Positions 47,426-57,258 of a stretch of 64,000 bases of DNA are shown one piece after another. Position 1 is the first letter of the stretch. Every line of letters starts with the position of its first letter. The notes beneath the pieces are model-generated. The model was not told the origin of the DNA. It worked only from the letters and a program-made list of their open reading frames with translations, and did no database searches. Made by a program: the position numbers and the translations under genes. The DNA comes from Artemisia argyi. Taxonomy: Eukaryota; Streptophyta; Magnoliopsida; Asterales; Asteraceae. Location of the stretch: NCBI GenBank assembly GCA_030686995.1, contig CM060703.1:4186501-4250500 (forward strand), written 5' to 3'.

Positions 47426-48822
47426 AGAGTAAACTGCAAAAATCATCCCTATGGTTTGTGTAAATTTGCAAGAATCATCCCTATCTCAAATGTTCAGCAT
47501 TAAACATCCCTAATCCACAAACGTTCAGCAATAATCATCCCTGAGCACTAACGTCGTTAGTTTTACACGTTAAGTGCTAAAATAATATTTGCTCGTTAGT
47601 CCCTCCGTTAATCTTTTTTGCACCGTTAATCCTCATTTTTTAAAATGAATTATACGTTTCCGTCTGTTTTTACATTTCGTCCGTTTTTTACGTTTTTGTC
47701 CATTTTTATCCATTTTTTAACAGTTTTTGTCCGTTTTTTTACTTTTTCGTCCGTTTTTTCACGTTCTCGTCCATTTTTTACTTTCTCGTCCATTTTTTAA
47801 TGTTCTCGTTCATTTTTTACGTTTTTGTTCGTTTTATCTATTTCCCACCCATCTCCACCACCTCCACCCACACCCAACACCCACCGCCACCACCATGCGT
47901 ATAAAATCATGTATAAAAACATGGCGATGGGTGGTGGTGGCAGTGGTGGGTGGTGGTGGCGGCGGTGGTGATGGTGGTGGTGGGTGGTGGTTGGTGGTAG
48001 CAGCGGCGATGGTGTTGGTGTTGGCAGCGGCGGTGGTGGTGTTAGCAGCCGCAGCGGTGGTGGAGGTGGTGGTGGCGATGGCGATGGTTGGTGGTTGCAG
48101 TGGTGGGTGGTAGTGGTGGCGGTGGTGATGGTGGTGGTGGGTAGAGGTGGTGGGTGGTGGTGGTGGCGGCAGTGGTGGCGATGGCGGCAGTGGGTGGCGG
48201 TAGGTGATGGTGGTGGCGGTAGGTGGTGGGTGGTGGTGGGTGTGGGTGGAGGTTGTGGGTGGCGGTGGTAGAGGTGGGTGATGGTGGCGGTAGGTGGTGG
48301 CGACGATGGTAGGTGGAGGTGGTGGGTGGTGGCGGTGGTGATGGTGGTGGTGGGGGTGTTGTGCGGTGGCGGTGGGTGGTGGTGGTCGTGATGGCGGCGG
48401 CGGCGGTGGTGGCGGTGGGTGGTAGTGGCGGTGGTGGGCGGTGGTAGGTGGAGGTGGTGGGCGGTGGTGGAGGTGGGTGGTGGTGGGTGGTGGCGATGGT
48501 AAATGTAACAAAAAACGGACAAAACCGTAAAAAATGGATAAAAACGGACGAAAACGTAAAAACGGACGAAATGTAAAAACAGACGAAAACGTATAATTCA
48601 TTTTAAAAAAATGAGGATTAACGGTGCAAAAAATATTAACAGAGGGACTAACGGGCAAATATTATTTTAACACTTAACGGATAAAACTAACGACGTTAGT
48701 GCTCAGGGATGATTATTGCTGAACTTTTATGGACTTGGGGACGATTAATGCTGAACGTTTGAGTTAGGGATGATTCTTGCAAATTTACACAAACCATATG
48801 GATGATTTTTGCAGTTTACTCT
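47426..48822. mobile_element. Mutator-type foldback with GGT-rich core (1397 bp)
   Basis: Ends AGAGTAAACTGCAAAAATCA and its complement, with outer arms of about 400 bases inverted at both ends ('catccctgagcactaacgtc' and complement). The flanking 7-base duplication is AAAACAC (47419-47425 and 48823-48829), and block 1 at about 6515 is uninterrupted. Inward, the arms hold degenerate 'ttttacgttttcgtcc' repeats. The core (about 47930-48495) is nearly pure GGTGG/GGCGG on +. Long Pro/His/Thr or Gly/Val frames here are composition artefacts. Confidence 0.9.
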
Positions 48823-49455
48823 AAAACACATTAAATAATCTGTTCTTCCATATTTAAAGTAATTATACATTTAATGCACATTAAATAAACATAAAAATTA
48901 ACTTAAATATATGTAATTTTTAATTTAATAAAGTCCAAATTTCTTTTTATATTCATATTAAACATTGGTACAAAAGATATTCATTTTACTATTTATATTT
49001 GTCCTAAAAAAAGTTCTATTTTCGTCCCACAAAAAGTGACCACTTTACTATTTTTGTTTGTCTCAAAAAAAGAGGGTAGCTTTTATATATGGATAAAATT
49101 ACGACTGTTTTTTCTATTTTGGTCCTTTAGTCAAAACTTATATTAATTGCTTATTTCTAATTTCTATTATAATTGTGAGGGCAAAAACGCTTTTCATCAA
49201 TTAAAATTTACATTAATTAAACATATCATAAATTTTTCATGATATGTTTGTGGACAATCTTTTCAAAACGAAGGAAGTAACAAATTGAAATATTGAATAT
49301 CCATCGAGCTGCATTCCATTGACTACAATTTTAGTTGTTTATAACGTAATATTTTATGTGTCACTAATTAACTTGGTTTGAGTTTGGCATCAAATGTCTA
49401 ATAGATTAAAAAAAATTTGTTATAAAAAGAACACAGGGAATATCAATTACAATAA

Positions 49456-50685
49456 CGTATGTTTAGAAACCAAAGATCTATTTCCAAATATCAAGTACGT
49501 TTATAAACATTACACGTTTCCTATGTTAAATTTCACACTCTTTACACGATACGTGTTCTACTTATCTACTTTTACTTTTAGTTAGTATTTGCTTTGCCTT
49601 GTCATCCTGCAAACTAGTCATTGTCTAACACAAATATCTAAACGAAATCAAAACCAGTTTTGCGCATTTCTTCTTCAAATCCAACGCCAGCATGCACTCT
49701 ATATTAATGATTCATTAGTCTAGTTCCTTGATATTTTGTATATAGAAACTATTTTCATCTTTTTATACATATCACTTTTATTTCACATTTTGAGGACAAC
49801 AAAGCAAAGTTAAATCTCTCTTATTTTTATGAGTACACCGAACCAAAAGCAACCCCACGCCTCTTCTCTCATTGGTGAAAATGGAGGACAAGTTTGCTTG
49901 TGATTGGTGGATGAAAAATGTGCTTGACTTATCATACGAAAACACCACAAACACATAACACATTCATTTGCAATATCTATAACACACGTAGCATCTTCTT
50001 TAAAATATATGTGCCAACTTGCAAACCAAATAACAGTTCTCTGATAAAAAAAAATACACGGTTTAAAAAAAACATAATTATTATTGTGTGCTCACCAACT
50101 TAGTGGTTGTGGGTTCAAGCCTCTCACTGAAAGCACATGTGAAATATATTATGAGATACGTGATATAAAAAAATTGAAGGTATCCAATAAAAATATAGTT
50201 TGACTGTCTGTCAAACAAAAAATGTGAAGTTTATTTAGTTTTTAGGCAATAAATGAGTGATACTTCAGATTTGAACCAAAAAAACTTGATAGTTATAAAC
50301 TAGACTAGATTCAATTTAAAAAGAAAAATAATTATTCTCAAATTTAAGATGACCTCTTTTACAGTTTTGTATACATTTAAATCATGGTATCTGATATCTA
50401 CAGTGTCTATTCGATTCACGATCAAGTTTCCAATCAAATAGGTTTAGATCAGCCCGGTTTCCATTATGCTGTATTGTATTTTTATGTTCAGGTCGTGGTT
50501 TTGACCTGATGAACACGCCTAATTGGTGAACGGCACACATACACGCGTATGAAAACGACCAAGAAATTGATCATTTAACAATGCAACAAACTCCCAGCTC
50601 CACAATGATATACAAATCGTGGGATTTTTGCGAGATAAATACATAATTGAAAAAACACTACCCATCGCCAAACATAACACTTTAC
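49456..50685. other. Intergenic, no gene recognised
   Basis: AT-rich sequence after block 3. A B-box-like 'gggttcaagcc' near 50110 is not accompanied by a foldable tRNA. Nothing else stands out. Confidence 0.4.
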
Positions 50686-50798
50686 CTCTTTTCTTGTTCA
50701 CTTTGTGTACTTCCCGACCCTAACGAAGCCTTGTCATCTTTGTGATCCTTGTTGTTACTCGTAGTGGACCCACCACTCCCGTTTAGACAACTAGCCAT
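50686..50798 (-). pseudogene. Possible first exon of an unknown gene
   Basis: On - an ATG at 50798 opens 37 hydrophilic residues rich in Ser, Gly, Lys and Asp, ending at an AGAG|GTAAAG splice donor. Codon content is less AT-biased than its surroundings. No second exon was found downstream on -. It could be a truncated gene or a chance frame. Confidence 0.25.
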
Positions 50799-50900
50799 TT
50801 CTTCGACTCCGGGCAGGTAGGTCAACATATTGGTCCTATTTCATGATCCATTTAATCAAGTTAGCAAAAAACATATGAACAAGTTATTTATCTTTTTCTA

Positions 50901-51129
50901 CTCCTCCGTCCCATATTTATAGTCCACATTTTTTTCGGATTGTCCCAAATTAATTGTCCACTTTCCAAAATAGATAAGGAATATAGATCAAGTTTACCAT
51001 ATTAACCTTACTTGGGTTTATTATTATAAACTTTAAAGAAGTTATAAATTAAGTGGTTAGGGGTAAAACAGTCTTTTGCGTAAATTTTGTATTTTTTTGC
51101 TGTGGACAACAATTTTGGAACGGAGTGAA
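50901..51129. mobile_element. Stowaway-like MITE (about 230 bp)
   Basis: CTCCTCCGTCCCATATTTAT at the left and TTTTGGAACGGAG near the right end match the Stowaway terminus CTCCCTCCGTCCCA. Internal 'gtccac/gtggac' is also inverted. TA precedes the left end; the right boundary is blurred by a few bases. Confidence 0.75.
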
Positions 51130-51287
51130 TACAAATCAATAACATGAGTTATAATTAGTTTCATTTTTTCTCCATTTATTTCGAAAACATATGAACCATT
51201 ACTTTTTTTACTTTTCCTTTTCTATTTTTTTTTCATTTTCCTTTTTGATTTTTTCTAAATCGAGAACAAAGTGTATGTTTCTTTTTA

Positions 51288-51439
51288 GGGGCAATTGCAT
51301 ATATACCCATTAAAACTTGAACATTTGCATATATACCCAAAACATGCTTAATTGACATTGTACATCATGCATTAAAAACTTGTGTTTTGGGTATATATGC
51401 AAGTTTTTGAGTTTTAGTGGGTATATATGCAATTCTCCC
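51288..51439. mobile_element. Mutator-type foldback MITE (152 bp)
   Basis: Arms GGGGCAATTGCATATATACC and the inverted end GCAATTCTCCC. The 9-base duplication TTCTTTTTA occurs at 51279-51287 and 51440-51448. Confidence 0.9.
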
Positions 51440-51465
51440 TTCTTTTTAAATTAATTTGCCGTTTA

Positions 51466-51590
51466 GAGTAAGAGGTACCATAGGCTGTTAAGCTCGTGCC
51501 ATGGTACCAGCCAAGAAAAGAGGATGGCGCACGACACCGTGGGTGGCGCCGTCGGCTGTTGCGCCGTGGTGGCCAGCCCACGCCGTGGGG

Positions 51591-51628
<38 letters not shown>

Positions 51629-52657
51629 AACTTTTGGAACGTTGGAGCCTTTAAAGTGTATGTTTTCAAAAAAATTTAAATTTTAACCCTCTGAAAAACC
51701 TTATAAATACCCCTTATTATTTCATACTTCACACACACTTTCAATATACTTTTACAAACAAAATGAGTAGATTTTGGAGCCAAGAAGAGGAGTCACTTTT
51801 GGAGGAATGTTTCACTCAAATATCCCAGAATCCGGATACGAGTGCGGATCAACAAATGAATACCTTTTGGGATAAATTTCTCGACGTATACAACAAGGAA
51901 GCCAACAAGCGCAACTACCGTATTCGTAACAAGAACATGTTGAGGGGAAAGTGGCATTCCCTTGCCCAAAAAGTACGTGACAGGGCAAATAATCCAAACC
52001 AAAACTAGTTAAATTTATGTAATGTGTATCAATCATGTAATGTGTTTTTTTAATTAATGAAGTTTATTTTTAGTTAATATTGTGTATGTTTTTTGGTGTT
52101 AATATTGTGGTGGCTAGCCCACGCCATCGAGTTTTTTCTTTTTTATTCTTTTTCCTTTTCTTTTTCAGCTGTTTATGCAGATCCAACGAGGAAGGCATGG
52201 TGTTAATTAATGAAGTTTCTTTTTCGACAGTTTTAGTCCATGTGGTTTTTTATGCAATTTTTTTTTTTTTTTTTTTTAATTGTAATGTGTGTTTTTGTAA
52301 TGTAATGTGTTTTTTTTTTTTAATTAATGGAGTTTAATTTAATTAATATTGTGTATGTTTTATTCTATTTTTATGTATTTTTTTTAAATGTAATGTGTGT
52401 GTTTTTTTTATGTAATGTTTGTTTTTTTAAATGTAATGTGTGTTTTTTTTATTAATGAAGGTTATTTTAGTTAATATTATGTATGTTTAATTTTATGTAA
52501 AAAAAAAAAAAAAAAAAAAAAAAATGCTGACGGCACCAGAATTTCTGGTGCCAAAGGATACGGCCAGAATGTGATGCCGTCAGATTTTCAGTGCCATAGG
52601 GATTTTTGCTGACGTGGCAGTAACTTTTGGCCCATGGCACCAAGATTGCCGATGCTC
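51466..52657 (+). mobile_element. Harbinger-like element carrying only ORF1
   Basis: Probable boundaries are TTA|GAG (51463-51468) and CTC|TTA (52655-52660), a 3-base TTA duplication with very short shared ends. Both sub-terminal regions are GC-rich ('ggcaccagaatttctggtgcc' type palindrome near 52530), unlike the poly(T)-rich middle. Boundaries are less certain than for the element at 289. The superfamily call rests mainly on the Myb/SANT-like ORF inside. Confidence 0.6.
51763..52008 (+). CDS. Myb/SANT-like ORF1 of a Harbinger-type element
   Basis: An 81-residue frame beginning MSRFWSQEEESLLEECFTQI. It shows the first helices of a Myb/SANT-like domain (W..EEE..L..CF, then FWDKFLDVYN, then RNKNMLRGKWHSLAQKV), the arrangement of PIF/Harbinger ORF1 DNA-binding proteins. 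In those, this protein helps recruit the transposase to TIRs. It is preceded by CTTATAAATACC near 51701 and a short leader, so it may be transcribed. The family protein is longer, roughly 200-350 residues; the C-terminal half is absent here. No transposase lies nearby. Confidence 0.65.
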   Translation: MSRFWSQEEESLLEECFTQISQNPDTSADQQMNTFWDKFLDVYNKEANKRNYRIRNKNMLRGKWHSLAQKVRDRANNPNQN

Positions 52658-52660
52658 TTA

Positions 52661-53240
52661 AAGTGGTGGGTGTCAATGACTAGAGAGTGTCGTGGGTGGG
52701 GACTGGGGACCGAAAACCCAAAAAGTAGTGGTATTTGTTTTTGGTGAAATCAGTATGAGTAAACAAGGAAAGGAAATGATTTAAAACAAGCCGGTTATAA
52801 AAATTGGTATTACCCGGGTCAACCCGGTTTGAAAACAAACATCCCCTTTGCCCTGAAAGTCTGAAGAGAGGAGAATAGTACTGTAATTTCTTAACTCCAG
52901 ACACCGTTAATAAACCACCCTTGATAAAAGAAATGAGAGTTAATAATAATCCCTAATTGCTTCTTTCAACCTAATCTCACCCGATCTTATCCCAATTTAT
53001 TCTCCGTAAGCACCACCTTCATTTAATTAGCTCAATTCAATTTTTATTTTTATTTTTATTTTTAAATTGAAGTTGTTATAAATAAATAGTAGTTCATACA
53101 TGTCAGTTAGTTATCGCGTTTTGTTTATATGTTTGCAATTGAGTAATTAGGTTTGTTACTTTTATGGTCCACATATAATTGACTTACAAATTACTAACTC
53201 AAAGTGTTCCGTTATTATACTAGTATCACTCACATTTCAA
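52661..53240. other. Upstream region of OFUT copy B
   Basis: From about 52780 it matches the region upstream of copy A, including the putative 5'-UTR exon ending 'tttattctccgtaagca' near 53006. No coding sequence. Confidence 0.45.
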
Positions 53241-53509
53241 CAGACCATGCTTCAAACCCAACATAACATCTTGGGATGGCCAGGGTTAGGCCGCATACAT
53301 CATCATAGCCAATAAGGCTCCACTTTCCCTGGGTAGCTGATCCTTGACATTAACCACCTTTATTTCCTAGTAAATGTGTTTTTATCATATTAATGTGAGT
53401 TTTTTTAGCAATATGCCCGCCCATCAACCAAGAGCTTGTGTGTGTGTGTGTGTGCCTTTATGTAATTCTGATATACTCACTTCTAGGATTCACTTAAGAA
53501 TTGTTACAA

Positions 53510-54900
53510 GGCAACAACAAGCTTGGATACTCAATAAGAAAGAAATGAGCTCGAAAGTACTTGATGTTATTAATGGAGGAAAAAGTAGGTAAACGGTTAC
53601 AATGGTTTGTTTCAGTAGAGTGAAGAGAGAATTAGAGAGCAAGTTATGAAAATCTGACTAAATGAAATGAAAAGAGTACAACTACTATTTAAAAGAGGAA
53701 AGGGCGCCAAAATCTGTTAGAGGTATGTGTGGAAAGCTCACGTGCACCTCACATGTGCAGTTAAAACCACACACGTGCCAACACTCCACTTTGATCACAT
53801 ACATCTTTGCTCATATCAATCCCTTCCCCATAAATTGTTCTTGTCCTCAAGAACTGAGATCAAATGTAGGAAACCTTTTGACAAGGTCATCCAACAGCAA
53901 TGGGAGGAATCATTAACACTCCACTTTGATCACAAGTAGGCAGAACCACTGGTTGTTGACTAGCTGGCTGGCCTTTCACCCCTGCGTTCCTTGAGTTGAG
54001 AGACATGAAAGACATTATGAATTTGGGACTGCTCAGGCAAAGACAATCTATAAGCCACTGCACCTATCTTCTCAATCACCTCAAATGGCCCATAATACTT
54101 TGGAGAGAACTTGTTCTGCTTGCCTTGTCTGATGGTCACTTGCCTGTGTGGTTGAAGTTTGAGTAAGACCCAATCATCCACCTCTGAGACCTTTTAAGAT
54201 GGAACTTAAGCACCTTAATAGCTTCTTCTCTAGCTCTCAGTGACCTATCAACAGCTTGGATACTCAATAGAAAGAAATGAGATCCAAAGTACTTGATGTT
54301 ATATATTAATGGAGGAAAAAGTAGGAAAACGGTTACTTACAAATGGTTTGTTATAGTAGAGTGAAGAGAGAATTACAGAGGAAGTTATGAAAGAAAATCT
54401 GACTAAATGAAATGAAAGAGTACAACTACTATTTAAAAGAGGAAAGGCCGCCAAAATCTGTTAGAGGTATGTGTGAGTTGTGTGGAGAGTTCACGTGCAC
54501 CTCACATGTGCAGTTAAAACCACACACGTGCCCCTCACGTGCCAACACTTCACACACACATCTTTGCTCATATCAATCCCTTCCCCTTAAATTGTTCTTG
54601 TCCTCAAGAACTGAGATCAAATGTAGGATTAGGAATTATTAACACTCCACTTTGATCACAAGTAGGCAGAACCATTGATTGTTGACTAGCTGATTGGTCT
54701 TTTTCGCCCCTGCGTTCCTTGAGTTGAGAGACATGAAAGACATTATGAATTTGGGACTGCTCAGGCATACAACCTATAAGCCACGGCACCTATCTTCTCA
54801 ATCACTTCAAATGGCCCATAATAGAGAACTTGTTCTGCTTGCCTTGTCTGATGGTCACTTGCCTGTGTGGTTGAAGTTTGAGTAAGACCCAATCACCCAC
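53510..54900 (-). pseudogene. Two tandem Ty3-gypsy integrase-tail remnants (copy B)
   Basis: Two direct copies of a roughly 740-base segment, each starting 'gcttggatactcaat' (near 53520 and 54257). Each ends in an integrase tail on - (VLLKLQPHRQVT, FEVIEKIGAVAYRL, SQIHNVFHVSQLKERRG at 53960-54181; shorter at 54604-54890). The integrase core present in copy A is missing. Both carry LTR-like text including 'cacgtgcacctcacatgtgc'. Confidence 0.82.
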
Positions 54901-54994
54901 CTTGGGATAGCCAGGGAATACCTACCAGTTAAGCCACGTACATCATCATAGCCAACAAGGCTCGACTTTCCCTAACAGATATCCTTCACATTTA

Positions 54995-55072
54995 GGGGGT
55001 GTTTGTTTCGCCTTATATAACTATATTATAAGCTGAAAACCAAATAAGCCATCAGCCGAAACAAACACCCCC
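54995..55072. mobile_element. Very short Tourist-like MITE (78 bp)
   Basis: Perfect inverted ends GGGGGTGTTTGTTTCG and CGAAACAAACACCCCC, with TTA duplicated at 54992-54994 and 55073-55075. Little more than two TIRs and a loop. Confidence 0.87.
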
Positions 55073-56040
55073 TTAAACCAGCTTCATCTCAATATTTGCT
55101 CGTCTCCTATTAATGTGTTTTTATGATGTTAATGTGAGTTTTTTAGCAATACGGCCCCCATCAACCAACAGCTTGTGCGTGTGTTCAACTCTTAGTTGAT
55201 TGAGACATATGCTTCCCAGTACTAGTAGTAGTAGTAGGTGTTATTTATTCTCTAGCTCTCAGTGAATTATCAACAGACTTTCGACCTCAGCGACACCTAA
55301 CTTCTATCTTTAAATAACTCTCCTCACTTGTTGTTACATTTCACCCATTTACCTTTCATGACACGTGATGCTCTTATCACCATGTACTACCTGACTAGCT
55401 GCTAGTATTGACTTACTTTAGAAGTCACATAATTGATTTTGAGTTTTAATTGACTGTTGGTTTTAGAAAAGTGACGTTAACCAAACATCCTCCCCCAAAG
55501 TCTCAAGTGAGAGTAAACTACTTAACTCCAGACACCAATCAGTTAGAAATTACCAAGTCAAAATTTTCCGTTATGCTAGTATAACATTTGAAGAGACCAG
55601 GGTTCAAACCCAACATCTTGGGATGGCCAGGACATCGTCATAGCCAATAAGGCTCGACTTTCCCTGGGTTGCTGATCCTTGACCTTTAACCAGCTTTATT
55701 TCTTAGTAAATGTGTTTTTATCATGTTAACGTGAGTTTTTTATCCCATCAACCAAGAGGTTATGCTGATTATGCATTATGCATTATGCAAATATTTGTTG
55801 ATCGCTTTGCGTGTGGATTCTGTTTGTTTACGGGTGATTTTATTGAATTGTAGGAATGGAATGCTCCAAGCGCTAAGCACGTTTGTTTATTAGAGGCGGC
55901 TTTGCTTCAACAAATTGTGAGTACGTGCTGCCTTTTTATTCCAGAGAAATCACTGGGATTTATTCAGGTGTTTTTGGATGGAGGATTGAACCAGCAGTGA
56001 ATGGGGGGTACGCTCTATTTTGTCTCTTAAACAAGCATAA

Positions 56041-56226
56041 GGGGGTGTTTGGCGTATGGGCTTATTCAACTTTTGAAAAGCTAGATTTCAAGTTTTATGA
56101 GCTTGTCAACTTGAGCTTATATCTTGTTAAGTTCATAAGCTCATAGGCCTAAAAGATTGAGCTTATTAGGTTTTCAAAATTTGAATAAGCCCATACGCCA
56201 AAAATATAAGCTAAAACAAACAGCCT
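56041..56226. mobile_element. Tourist-like MITE in OFUT intron (copy B)
   Basis: Orthologous to the element at 20058 in copy A: same flanks, same GGGGGTGTTTGGC start, a more degraded right end. Confidence 0.72.
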
Positions 56227-56651
56227 TCAAGAAAAAACGCAAGTAAATAATAGTTTATATATATTTATATTTTCTAAATTTCATGCCCCTTTGTTAAAGA
56301 TTTGTGATGTAGTTGCTGTTGCTAAAATTCTAAACGTGACGCTAGTAATCCTGCATCTAGAAGTAAACCCGGTCTGGCAAGATACAAGGTACTTTTACGG
56401 CCACCATCTTGGCTTTATATTGTGTTTTTAAGTTCTTAACTTGCAGATTGGTGGTAAGATGTTACGTTTACTATGCAGTTCTTTCACCGATATATTTGCT
56501 GTCGACCACTTTATTGAGGTCTTGCAAAATGAAGTCTCCATAGTTAAAGAGCTGCCGAGCATGTACTCTTGGAGCACAAGGGATTACTATGGTACTGGCA
56601 TACGGCCTACTAGAATCAAAACGGCGCCTGTTCATGCTTCTGCTAATTATA

Positions 56652-57258
56652 TCTATATACTAAAACCCGTTACTTTACTGTACCACGTTATTGTTCATTT
56701 TTTGGGCCGGTTGTCCATATCCGACCCACTCTTTTCTCCATATCCGCAAAATGTTTATCCCCCTCACACATTCTCCGGTTTACCGGAGATCCACCGGGGC
56801 CAAATAAACCCGAAATCAAAACGGAGTCGGGGCATCTATAGTAAATTCTGTGAGTGTAGCTACAGTTGTTTCTACAGTGCTTAATATTTTATTATAGTGC
56901 CTGTTTGTTTTTGTGTTTCTTGAAGCTTCTTCTACACACATAACAACCAACAACATCCACAAATCATACTCCTACAGTTCCGGATCCTTCTTTGACACAC
57001 ATCCTTCAGCCGATTAAACTTAATCAGGTAATGGTTTTTAATTTCTGTTACGGTTTAGTTTTGGCTAATTAATGAGTTAATTTTGATATTTATGTTATTT
57101 ATATTTTTCCTTCAAATTAGGGTTTCATTAATTTTGGGGGTTGACGATGTCATGAGCTGCTTATGTGTTAATTTGAATTGAAAGGAATGTCAAACATTCG
57201 ATTTTTTATAATGGGTGTGTTTTCTTTTTTGGTAATTTTGATAAAACATGATATTCTT
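56652..57258 (+). mobile_element. Helitron-like insertion in OFUT-B exon 5
   Basis: About 607 extra bases relative to copy A. The left end TCTATATACTAAAACCCG, directly after an A, looks like a plant Helitron 5' terminus. The right end has no CTRR or hairpin, so either the 3' end was lost or this is another kind of insertion. Internal sequence resembles a transcribed leader (C/T-rich, 'aacaaccaacaacatcc'). Confidence 0.5.

Larger units (their letters stand above)
40046..49455. repeat. Non-coding higher-order repeat block 3
   Basis: Collinear paralogue of block 1. For example 'gaatcaaagtaaccatcaaa' near 40215 matches near 200, 'taacacttggcaat' subunits match 2320, the 'gagccgtaacaaaaaaagc' segment matches 3735, and the end 'aacacagggaatatcaatta' matches 7130. 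Its own insertions are a hAT MITE, a Helitron and a Mutator foldback. It retains about 220 bases (around 45310-45530) missing from block 1. Confidence 0.8.

Noticed and set aside
47727..48658. Long Pro/His/Thr-rich and Gly/Val-rich open frames
   Set aside because: Translations of a GGT/CCA simple repeat inside a foldback element, with no start context or domain.
50100..50130. B-box-like 'gggttcaagcc'
   Set aside because: No cloverleaf or upstream A box at suitable spacing.
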